Positions 21,341 through 27,277 of a stretch of DNA of 27,277 nt are shown one piece after another. Source of the stretch: Acetobacter sp. (GTDB lineage: Bacteria; Pseudomonadota; Alphaproteobacteria; RF32; CAG-239); assembly GCA_023665325.1 (NCBI GenBank), contig JAMPED010000001.1, forward strand, positions 213,418 through 240,694. Direction: 5' to 3'. Under the pieces are notes generated by a model. That model was not told the origin of the DNA, ran no database searches, and was given only the letters and a program-made list of their open reading frames with translations. Numbering within the stretch: position 1 is the stretch's first letter; every line of letters starts with the position of its first letter. Both the position numbers and the translations under genes were made by a program.

Positions 21341-22261
21341 ATGGATAGGATAGAATTAAAAGCTGAGTTGAAAGCACAAGCTGAAGAAATGCTGACGGCA
21401 GCTGCGGTTTTGCCTACTGCTCTTAAAACTGAGAATGTTATTGGACCTGAAAAATTGGCAAGGGCAAAAGCGCGTTGTCGTCTGGCTGAACTGAAAGATG
21501 AAAAAGGGCACACAGAGGTTTCATTTGCTGATTTGCGCGAGAATGGTGTTCTCCAAGAAGATATGAATGCGATTATTGCAGGGGAAAGACTTAAAGAAGT
21601 TCACTCTAGTAAACGTATGGAAATTATGGGAATTGAGGCGAAGCGCTATGATGCAAGAACCGGTGGACAAGGAAATTGTGCACAAGGTGTAAATAAGATT
21701 ACAATGCGCGCTGATACGTGTCGTTATGATTATAGAATATACCAAAATCAGGTTGAGACGACATATCATCGTAGCAGCAAAACAGCAAAACCTAAAGAAA
21801 CGCAAGGAACAGCGACGGCGCAATTAGCGACAATGCATCAGCAAGAGAAGTTTGTTTGCTTTGATTTTGAAAGTAATATGAAAGGTAATCCAGATATTCG
21901 CAATATTCAGGCGACTGGAACGATTTTAGGTTTTCCGGGAAGTAAAAATTCTGCACAACCAGCAGGACACATTACGTGTTTGGGACCAGATGGAAAATGG
22001 CATACAGATATTACAGAAGATATGGATAGAATGTGTAGTGATAGAGTTGCAGAGAGATATGGATGTAATGATAAGGGAACGTATTGTATTATCTTTACTA
22101 GTGATGCAACACTTTCTGATGCTGCTGCAGAAGATATTTTATATCAGCAATATATTCGTGAGTGGCAGGAGCGGGAAAAGGAAAGAGCTGTTGAAAAACA
22201 GAATGATAGTTCTGAAAAAGTAATATTAGCAAAATATGTTCAAAATGTGCAGGATAGGTAA
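21341..22261 (+). CDS. Unknown protein, possibly a papain-like (NlpC/CHAP-type) cysteine hydrolase
   Basis: A 306-residue protein without signal peptide or membrane segment. An in-frame ATG lies 21 bases upstream, but GGGAG precedes the ATG at 21341 by 8 bases. The first roughly 90 residues are helical and charged. GGQGNCAQGVNKI (C113) resembles the nucleophile helix of NlpC/CHAP-type peptidoglycan hydrolases. About 95 residues later, AGHITCLGPDGKWHTDI (H210) resembles their His strand with the usual GHI...W.(S/T)D pattern. Order and spacing fit, but overall similarity is low and this is a hypothesis. Several other Cys are present. The C-terminus is a charged helix. It has its own promoter region after the MORN-like gene and precedes the structured RNA. 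Confidence 0.6.
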   Translation: MDRIELKAELKAQAEEMLTAAAVLPTALKTENVIGPEKLARAKARCRLAELKDEKGHTEVSFADLRENGVLQEDMNAIIAGERLKEVHSSKRMEIMGIEAKRYDARTGGQGNCAQGVNKITMRADTCRYDYRIYQNQVETTYHRSSKTAKPKETQGTATAQLATMHQQEKFVCFDFESNMKGNPDIRNIQATGTILGFPGSKNSAQPAGHITCLGPDGKWHTDITEDMDRMCSDRVAERYGCNDKGTYCIIFTSDATLSDAAAEDILYQQYIREWQEREKERAVEKQNDSSEKVILAKYVQNVQDR

Positions 22262-22354
22262 TTTGATTTGTTGCCTATGTTGTTTCGTTTTTAACTTTAC
22301 TTTTAGATTTTTATTTGTAAGATATGTTTAGCAAAGGGATTCTTTTGTTAGCGT

Positions 22355-22568
22355 CAGAGGTGGCGCGGGACTTTGAACGGTCTTAACAGTATTGATGACG
22401 ATAAACATCATTAGTTGTTTATTACCATAACAACGTTTTATCCCCGACTATCAATTGGTCGGGGAGCTTTTGGTGTATGTCCAGAAGTTTACTTTAAAGA
22501 CCAAAAGAGTCATTTTATACTGTTATGATTGTTCAACTCCCTGACCGCCTTTGATGGTGGTTTTTTTT
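22355..22568 (+). ncRNA. Candidate multi-branched structured RNA ending in an intrinsic terminator
   Basis: Nested pairing across about 190 bases: GGTGG (22359) with CCGCC (22545), GGGA (22367) with TCCC (22538), GAAC (22375) with GTTC (22531) and AACAGTAT (22385) with ATACTGTT (22517). Inside are four hairpins: TGATG/CATCA (22393/22406), GTTGTT/AACAAC (22414/22429), CCCCGAC/GTCGGGG (22442/22458) and CTTTTGGT/ACCAAAAG (22467/22500). The 3' ACCGCC can instead pair with GGTGGT (22556), giving a hairpin followed by eight T, so the terminator and outermost stem exclude each other. The pilin-like gene begins 17 bases later. No known class recognised. Confidence 0.55.
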
Positions 22569-22585
22569 ATGGTTTGGGAGTTATG

Positions 22586-23239
22586 ATGCGAGATATTTTT
22601 AAAATGCAGGAGAAGGGACGCTCAATGATTGAAATGCTTGGTGTATTAGCTATTGTTGGAGTTCTTTCTGTGGGGGGAATAGCGGGGTTTAACAAAGCGA
22701 TAAATGCATATAAAAATAATCAATCGATTGATGATATGATGCTACTATTGGAGGGAGTACTTATTCATAAAGATAAATTTCAGCAGGTGGCATCTAAGGT
22801 TAGTGTGACATATATAACTGAAAGTGTAAGATCTTTGGGAATTTTTCCTGATGGATGGAAACAACGTTCTGGGAATGGTTATTTAGATAAAAACGGACAT
22901 CAAGTATCTATAGGTGTTCGTTCTAATAAACAAATTGTTGTAGTATATCGTTTGGCTGAGAATGAGGGAAAAAATAAGGCGTCTTTACGTACGGTGGAAT
23001 TGTGCCAGTTGATGTGGGTGAAATTGGCTAAATCATTCGGTGATAGTTTGTATATGTTTTGGTTGTGGCGCGAAGGTGAAAGTTTACCAGAGGGGCGGAA
23101 TGATGTATATTATGGTACACCGTATTGTGATGGCAAGCGAAAATGTTTGAGTGATTTAAATCTTGTTGATGTTGTGGAACTATGTAATAGATGTGATGAG
23201 GGGCATCGACTTTGTAATATTGAGATAGAAATTAAGTAG
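22586..23239 (+). CDS. Type IV pilin-like (pseudopilin-like) protein
   Basis: A 217-residue protein. A short basic leader ends EKG, followed by RSMIEMLGVLAIVGVLSVGG. This has the shape of a type IV prepilin: cleavage after G11, Glu at +5 of the mature form, then a hydrophobic helix of about 20 residues. Position +1 is Arg in place of the usual methylated Phe, which is unusual. The mature domain has a Cys-rich C-terminus (CDGKRKC, ELCNRCDEGHRLC). GGGAG sits 5 bases before the ATG at 22586; a second ATG directly upstream (22583) is possible. The frame is open further upstream through the terminator, but that part is not coding. No pilus assembly genes are in the window. It may be controlled by the upstream RNA. 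Confidence 0.78.
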   Translation: MRDIFKMQEKGRSMIEMLGVLAIVGVLSVGGIAGFNKAINAYKNNQSIDDMMLLLEGVLIHKDKFQQVASKVSVTYITESVRSLGIFPDGWKQRSGNGYLDKNGHQVSIGVRSNKQIVVVYRLAENEGKNKASLRTVELCQLMWVKLAKSFGDSLYMFWLWREGESLPEGRNDVYYGTPYCDGKRKCLSDLNLVDVVELCNRCDEGHRLCNIEIEIK

Positions 23240-23320
23240 AAACCAAAATTAAAAGAGGGGGCTTTTTATTTGTTCAATATTTTTAAACTTGAAATTCTAA
23301 AACTCATCTGATACAAAAAA

Positions 23321-23356
23321 TTAAGAGGCGGTGTAATGTGGGAGAACCGCCTCTTA
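23321..23356 (-). terminator. Bidirectional terminator between the pilin-like gene and ctrA
   Basis: TTAAGAGGCGGT pairs with ACCGCCTCTTAA (12 bp) around a 12-base loop. On the minus strand it is followed by TTTTTTG, serving ctrA. Convergent placement lets it also stop the pilin transcript. Confidence 0.88.
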
Positions 23357-23372
23357 ATCTCTTTAATTGAAA

Positions 23373-24059
23373 CTATTTTTTCTCATCAGGGTCTTTTAAG
23401 ATATAACCTCTGCCCCAAACAGTTTCAATATAGTTTTTACCTCCAGATGCTTTTTCAAGCTTTTTACGCAGCTTGCAGATGAACACGTCAATAATTTTTA
23501 ATTCTGGTTCATCAATGCCGCCGTAGAGGTGGTTTAAAAATTGTTCTTTATTCAAAGTTGAGCCTTTGCGCAAAGAAAGCAATTCCATAATGCCATATTC
23601 TTTACCGGTTAAGTGTAAGTCTTTGCCAGCAACACTAACGGTTTGCGTATCAAGATTAACTTCAACCAGTCCAGTTTGGATGATGGAATTTGAATGTCCT
23701 TTAGAGCGGCGGACAATCGCCTGAATGCGCGCCAAGAGCTCGTCTTTATTGAAAGGCTTTGTTAAATAATCATCAGCTCCATAGCCCAAGCCTTTAACTT
23801 TTTTATCTGGTTCATATAAACCTGATAAGATTAAAACAGGGGTGGTTACTTTTGCGGTTCTTAAACTTTTTAATACTTCATAACCGTTCATCCCCGGTAA
23901 ATTCAAATCTAAGATAATGATGTCATAATCATAGAGTTTGCCACAGTCTAATCCGTCTTCCCCATCATCTGTGGTGTCAACAACCATTCCTTCTTTTTTT
24001 AAAATGGTTTCCACACTTTGGGAAACAGCGTAATCATCTTCAATCAGTAAAACTCTCAT
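23373..24059 (-). CDS. ctrA: Cell-cycle response regulator CtrA
   Basis: A 228-residue OmpR-family regulator. Receiver domain 1-120 with acidic pocket E7-D8-D9, phospho-acceptor D51 ([10 protein letters not shown]) and K102-type lysine in [10 protein letters not shown]. The winged-helix DNA-binding domain contains [24 protein letters not shown](I)[14 protein letters not shown] and [10 protein letters not shown], which are nearly invariant in alphaproteobacterial CtrA. CtrA binds TTAA-N7-TTAA sites to time replication, division and surface-structure genes. It lacks the extended Ala-Ala degradation tail of the Caulobacter protein and ends DPDEKK. It is a single-gene unit, divergent from sodB, with a 20-bp TTAA-containing palindrome between them that may be its own binding site. 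Confidence 0.97.
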   Translation of the reverse strand: MRVLLIEDDYAVSQSVETILKKEGMVVDTTDDGEDGLDCGKLYDYDIIILDLNLPGMNGYEVLKSLRTAKVTTPVLILSGLYEPDKKVKGLGYGADDYLTKPFNKDELLARIQAIVRRSKGHSNSIIQTGLVEVNLDTQTVSVAGKDLHLTGKEYGIMELLSLRKGSTLNKEQFLNHLYGGIDEPELKIIDVFICKLRKKLEKASGGKNYIETVWGRGYILKDPDEKK

Positions 24060-24134
24060 TTTTCCTCTCCGTTTTGTTTATTGTTATTTATATAATAATA
24101 CATAAATTTTATTTGTGAATCCTTGATATGGGGG

Positions 24135-24154
24135 TTGTTAATAATTATTAACAA
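24135..24154. promoter_or_regulatory. 20-bp perfect palindrome between ctrA and sodB
   Basis: TTGTTAATAATTATTAACAA. It contains two TTAA half sites 6 bases apart, close to the CtrA consensus TTAA-N7-TTAA. A further TTAAGCACTTAAC lies near 24175. Position 76 bases before the ctrA ATG would suit autoregulation. Confidence 0.5.
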
Positions 24155-24226
24155 AGTGATTTTACCTTTTTAAATTAAGCACTTAACTGCTTTTGTAAAG
24201 CTATAAATTTTTATTAGGAGAAAAAA

Positions 24227-24790
24227 ATGTTTAAATTGATGGAGCTTCCGTTTAAGGAAGATGCGCTCGAACCATACATTTCGGCTGAAACAATTAGCTA
24301 TCATTATGGGAAACATCATAAGGCGTATGTGGATAAGACAAATGAGCTGATTGCTGGAACGGAATTTCAAGATTTAACCTTAGAAGAAGTGATTGAACAA
24401 ACATATAATCATCCAGAACATCAGGCTTTGTATAACAATGCGGGACAGGTGTTTAACCATAATGTTTATTGGCAATCTGTTGGCGTTGGCGGGAGACTTA
24501 ACGACGAGATGAAGAAAAAAATAGATGAGCGTTTTGGCGGGATGGATGCACTGAAGGCGGAGCTTGTCGAAAAAGCAATGTCAGTATTTGGCAGTGGTTG
24601 GGCTTGGTTAGTGGAAGATAGTGATGGTAAGCTTGAGGTGATGATAACGCGTAACGGTGAAACGCCTTTGGTGCTTGGATTTAAGCCAATTTTAAATGTG
24701 GATGTGTGGGAACACGCATATTATTTGGATTATCAAAACCTACGTAAAGACTATGCCGAATCGTTTGTATCCAATGTTTTAAAACTCTAA
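24227..24790 (+). CDS. sodB: Iron-type superoxide dismutase
   Basis: A 187-residue enzyme that converts superoxide to oxygen and peroxide. The metal ligands are all present: H26 (SYHYGKHH), H78 (VFNHNVYW), D159 and H163 (NVDVWEHAYY). Q74 in NNAGQVFNH, and the absence of the Mn-type GG at that place, indicate the Fe form. FGSGWAWLV is the family signature. No signal peptide, so cytoplasmic. Ribosome site AGGAG lies 8 bases before the ATG. It diverges from ctrA and ends with its own terminator. Confidence 0.96.
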   Translation: MFKLMELPFKEDALEPYISAETISYHYGKHHKAYVDKTNELIAGTEFQDLTLEEVIEQTYNHPEHQALYNNAGQVFNHNVYWQSVGVGGRLNDEMKKKIDERFGGMDALKAELVEKAMSVFGSGWAWLVEDSDGKLEVMITRNGETPLVLGFKPILNVDVWEHAYYLDYQNLRKDYAESFVSNVLKL

Positions 24791-24809
24791 TTAGGACTTG
24801 CAAAACAAA

Positions 24810-24842
24810 AATATCTGCTTTATAAAGCGGAATATTGTTTTT
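24810..24842 (+). terminator. Intrinsic terminator of sodB
   Basis: AATAT-C-TGCTT pairs with AAGCGG-A-ATATT around TATA (one bulged A, one G-U pair), followed by GTTTTTAT. Confidence 0.7.
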
Positions 24843-24858
24843 ATCCGGAGTATTTAAA

Positions 24859-25089
24859 ATGAAAAAAATCGGTGTGTTGATAGCGGTTTGTCTGCTTTGT
24901 GGTTGCGCAGGAAAGGAAGAGGTATATCCATATGGGTTGACTAAGGAAGAATGGAGTTCTTTATCTATTCGCGACCAAACACGTTTAAGACGCGATTTTT
25001 ATTTCTATGAGAAAGGAACGACAGCGTATGTGAATCCGAACCTTGAGGTTGAAGGTAAGGCTGAGCCAACATATCGCTATATAGATTAG
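24859..25089 (+). CDS. Small lipoprotein
   Basis: A 76-residue protein with a lipoprotein signal: MKKIGVLIAVCLLCGC, lipobox LCGC with lipidation at C16. The mature part of about 60 residues is polar, with YPYGLTKEEWSSLSIRDQTR and a C-terminus rich in Tyr and Pro. Function unknown; similar tiny lipoproteins are common in proteobacteria. GGAG is 9 bases before the ATG at 24859. An upstream in-frame ATG (24835) lies in the sodB terminator and is not used. Its own terminator follows. Confidence 0.82.
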   Translation: MKKIGVLIAVCLLCGCAGKEEVYPYGLTKEEWSSLSIRDQTRLRRDFYFYEKGTTAYVNPNLEVEGKAEPTYRYID

Positions 25090-25111
25090 TGAAATTTCTT
25101 GTGAAAATCAA

Positions 25112-25146
25112 ACATCCTTTGCTCTATGGGCAGGGGATGTTTTTTT
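25112..25146 (+). terminator. Intrinsic terminator of the lipoprotein gene
   Basis: ACATCC/GGATGT with inner TGC/GCA pairing, followed by seven T. Confidence 0.85.
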
Positions 25147-25180
25147 ATGTATTAAATAGGCAAGCTGATTAAAAAGATAA

Positions 25181-25214
25181 CTGCTTAAAAAAAACGGTCG
25201 TTTTTTTTGAGCAG
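25181..25214. promoter_or_regulatory. 34-bp near-perfect palindrome, upstream site of twin-palindrome control region 2
   Basis: CTGCTT, an A8 tract, CGGTCG, a T8 tract and GAGCAG, centred at 25197/25198. A T run follows it, so it could also terminate transcription, but the lipoprotein gene already has a terminator. The core is the reverse complement of the downstream site core. Confidence 0.6.
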
Positions 25215-25236
25215 TTTTTTTCTGTTTTTTTTAGTT

Positions 25237-25242
25237 TATAAT
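25237..25242 (+). promoter_or_regulatory. Putative -10 box of the autotransporter promoter
   Basis: A consensus TATAAT at the exact midpoint between the palindrome centres 25197.5 and 25281.5. The block TATAATCAAATAGTTAA matches the acyltransferase region (14 of 17). The -35 is not clear; the upstream bases are a T tract. Confidence 0.55.
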
Positions 25243-25272
25243 CAAATAGTTAAAAAAACGTAAAATGATATG

Positions 25273-25290
25273 AAAAAACGACCGTTTTTT
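25273..25290. promoter_or_regulatory. Palindrome, downstream site of twin-palindrome control region 2
   Basis: AAAAAACGACCGTTTTTT, centred at 25281/25282, 84 bp from the first site and 30 bases before the autotransporter ATG. Confidence 0.58.
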
Positions 25291-25311
25291 TTAATCAAGA
25301 GAGGTGCAACT

Positions 25312-27277
25312 ATGGAATTAAAACAAAGAGTTAGTTTTATGGCGCTATTGGTTGGTTTTTTGACCAACGGAGTTGCCAGTGGAGCTGAAGAGAATACAAT
25401 TGTAGAAATTAAAAATGCAGAGCAACTACAATCAGGATATGTGTCTGATACGACTTTTATTCTACAGAATGACATTCAGTTAGGAGGAAAGGTAAATATT
25501 CCGGAAATTGGTTCAGAAGATAGTTATCAAGGTATTAGCTCTTTTGTATTAAATGGCAATGGATATACTATATCAGGTAGCGAAGAAACAGTAGATTCTG
25601 CAAGTTGGCGGTTTGTTAACTCTAAAGATGTTCTTGTGAAAGATATTACGTTTGATAAGCTTAAAAAACCTTCTAATGGTATTTTAAATTTTTCTCATTC
25701 GACAGGTGTGTTGGACAATGTAATGATTAGTCATTCTGAAACAGCTGGAGATAGTGTCAATACGTGGGGATTGATTGATGTGGAAGCTGGCGGGACTGCT
25801 GAAATTATAAATTCAACTTTTATAGATAATAATATTACAGCTCAGGAAAGTGAAGAAAGTTATGGTTTGGAAGCTGCACGGGGTGGTGTTTTACACGTCC
25901 AGGGAGATACAGGAAATGGTGCTTCTGCTGTTGTATCCATAACTGATAGTCGTTTTGAAAATAATACCTTGACTGGTGATGGTGTTTATGTGGAGGGAGG
26001 CGTTATTTATAATAGAGGGAAAATTGGTGATGTTTCTGCTAGTTTTATCAATAATACAGCTAGTGCTGGAGAAGTTTTTGGCGGTGTTCTTTTTAATAAT
26101 GGAGAGGTGGGTAATATTACTGGAACGTTTTCTGGGAATAAGGTTATTGCAGCAGAAGGTGTTGTTGGTGGAGTGATAGCAAATATTGGAGGGAAAAACG
26201 GTAAAATTATAGCGGATTTTTCGGATAATCAAGCTATAGCTACCAGTGGTCAGGCTTTAGGTGGGGTAGTTGCGCATCAAGGAACAATGGATAGTGATAG
26301 AAATTTCCAATTTATGGAATTTGAAAATTCTCAATTTATAGGCAATAAGGTGATTTCAGAGAATGGAGAAGCTTTGGGAGGGGCTATATATGGTAATGCG
26401 GTTCGGATTAGTGCTGTTTCTGATGAGAGTGTTTTGCAGGGGAATACGGCAAATGAAAAGAATAATGCTATTTATATGAAAGATGAGCAAGGGGATGTTG
26501 CTCAGTTAGAATTAAGTGCTAAAGCTCAAGGAAATGTTTATATATATGATAATATAGATGGTGAAAACTATGATATTGAGATAAATGGAGATAATACTTG
26601 GGAAGTGGTAGGGCTAGAAAAAGATGTTCGGTTAAGTGATGATGGTAAAAGTTTGGTTCATCTTTTTGGTAAGATTGATAATGTGAATGATTTTAAACTT
26701 ACTAATGGAGCTTATCTTCATCTTGGGGCAGATGCAGAGATTATTGCTGAAAACTATATTTCTGATGGTGGTATGCTTTGGATTGATGTTAATGTGGATA
26801 GTGCAACAGGAAATGTTAATAATGGTGTTATTTATGTGAATGGTGATGTGCAGGGGCAGACAGGAGTTATTGTTAAAACGAATAATGATGAATTGTTAGC
26901 AGGCAAAACAGCAGCAACAAACAGTCTGTTTTTGTCGGCGCCAAATGATGTGATTGATGAAAATACGGAAAATAATTTTACTGTGAGTCGTCTGTATGGT
27001 AGTCCGTTGATGTGGAAAGCCGTGCGTAATCCCGAAGGGGGGGAGCCTGAAGCTGGGAGTGATTGGTATTTGGCGTTAGAGAAAAAAGAATCTCCAGTTG
27101 ATCCAGAGAATCCAGATAAGCCCAAGCCTGAGAAGCCATCCAATCCGGTTTATGCACCGGAGGTAGGTGCGTATGCTGGATTGCAGAGTGCAGCGGTTGA
27201 GCAGAATCGAAGTATTGCGGGTAGTGTTGCTAGTGGTTTAGCGTATAAAAAGAGCATCAATTGCTATGAAGAAAGTT
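25312..27277 (+). CDS. Autotransporter-type surface protein, 3' end beyond the window
   Basis: Open from the ATG at 25312 to the window end (655 codons seen, no stop). The signal peptide (RVSFMALLVGFLTNGVASGA) is cut at about residue 27. The passenger is a repeat-rich beta-helix: many short rungs of the type DSRFENNTLTGDG, ASFINNTASAGEVFGGVLF, GTFSGNKVIAAEG and ADFSDNQAIATSG. Near 590-610 a Pro-rich stretch (DPENPDKPKPEKPSNP) is followed by VYAPEVGAYAGLQSAAVEQN, which typically joins the passenger to the outer-membrane barrel; the barrel itself is not in the window. GAGAGG lies 6 bases before the ATG. Transcription is probably controlled by the twin-palindrome region. Confidence 0.85.
   Translation, partial: MELKQRVSFMALLVGFLTNGVASGAEENTIVEIKNAEQLQSGYVSDTTFILQNDIQLGGKVNIPEIGSEDSYQGISSFVLNGNGYTISGSEETVDSASWRFVNSKDVLVKDITFDKLKKPSNGILNFSHSTGVLDNVMISHSETAGDSVNTWGLIDVEAGGTAEIINSTFIDNNITAQESEESYGLEAARGGVLHVQGDTGNGASAVVSITDSRFENNTLTGDGVYVEGGVIYNRGKIGDVSASFINNTASAGEVFGGVLFNNGEVGNITGTFSGNKVIAAEGVVGGVIANIGGKNGKIIADFSDNQAIATSGQALGGVVAHQGTMDSDRNFQFMEFENSQFIGNKVISENGEALGGAIYGNAVRISAVSDESVLQGNTANEKNNAIYMKDEQGDVAQLELSAKAQGNVYIYDNIDGENYDIEINGDNTWEVVGLEKDVRLSDDGKSLVHLFGKIDNVNDFKLTNGAYLHLGADAEIIAENYISDGGMLWIDVNVDSATGNVNNGVIYVNGDVQGQTGVIVKTNNDELLAGKTAATNSLFLSAPNDVIDENTENNFTVSRLYGSPLMWKAVRNPEGGEPEAGSDWYLALEKKESPVDPENPDKPKPEKPSNPVYAPEVGAYAGLQSAAVEQNRSIAGSVASGLAYKKSINCYEES

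Noticed and set aside
22340..22568. Lysine riboswitch or T-box (starts AGAGGTGGCGCGG, five-way junction)
   Set aside because: The AGAGG start and five-way shape recall them, but the further conserved boxes are missing and the downstream gene is a pilin-like gene.
22529..22585. Longer N-terminus for the pilin-like protein
   Set aside because: The extra codons run through the terminator hairpin and T run and push the hydrophobic helix away from the start; ATG at 22586 has a good ribosome site.
26832..27143. 103-residue minus-strand frame inside the autotransporter
   Set aside because: It is a shadow of the repeat-rich, stop-poor autotransporter coding sequence, which is open in its own frame from 25312 to the window end.

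Overview
The window looks like a piece of chromosome from an AT-rich alphaproteobacterium, possibly one of the uncultured gut-associated lineages. The best evidence is an unmistakable CtrA cell-cycle regulator (phospho-acceptor D51, alphaproteobacterial C-terminus). DUF2333, DUF3015, Nfu, AmpG and an autotransporter point to a Gram-negative host. The type IV pilin-like protein carries a GRSMIEM processing site, which I associate from memory with gut Alphaproteobacteria. No species is claimed.

Layout. (1) 5-6385, minus strand: a tightly packed operon murJ - DUF2333 - nfu - Bax-like glucosaminidase - gloB - sensor kinase. Three of its junctions are 4-base ATGA overlaps, and the remaining gaps are 2 and 10 bases. 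(2) 6530-10085, plus strand: a GtrB/ArnC-like polyprenyl-phosphate glycosyltransferase, an AmpG-type muropeptide permease and a pentapeptide-repeat protein, followed by tRNA-Ser(GGA). (3) 10374-11378: a membrane acyltransferase on the minus strand. (4) 11800-16351: an accessory array on the minus strand. It holds several small membrane proteins in repeated families, truncated and frameshifted relatives, a 260-bp duplication that reads as identical, and two copies of a roughly 290-bp element. Each copy carries a predicted small RNA with its own promoter and terminator, plus a short coding remnant. A charged 297-residue protein heads the array. The order (long charged gene or its 3' fragment, then a small membrane gene starting at or just after its stop) resembles toxin/immunity cassette arrays, but no family was recognised. 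(5) 16550-22261: a Cys-rich small protein, greA, a DUF3015 protein, a DUF4105 protein with a probable outer-membrane barrel, a membrane/MORN-like protein with an internal duplication, and a possible cysteine-peptidase-like protein. (6) 22355-23239: a candidate multi-branched structured RNA ending in an intrinsic terminator, then the pilin-like gene. (7) 23373-27277: ctrA (minus), then sodB, a small lipoprotein and the start of a large autotransporter that runs off the window.

Most striking are two regulatory regions far apart, one before the acyltransferase (minus strand) and one before the autotransporter (plus strand). Each has two A/T-tract palindromes with a CGATCG, CGGTCG or CGACCG core. 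The palindrome centres are 85 and 84 bp apart, and a matching -10-like block (TAGAATCAAA / TATAATCAAA) sits at the exact midpoint in both. This suggests a shared regulator, perhaps acting by DNA looping, that controls cell-surface genes. The other leading candidates for undescribed biology are the small-RNA element in the membrane-protein array and the structured RNA before the pilin gene.

All calls come from reading the sequence and from memory of protein families. No database search or folding program was run.
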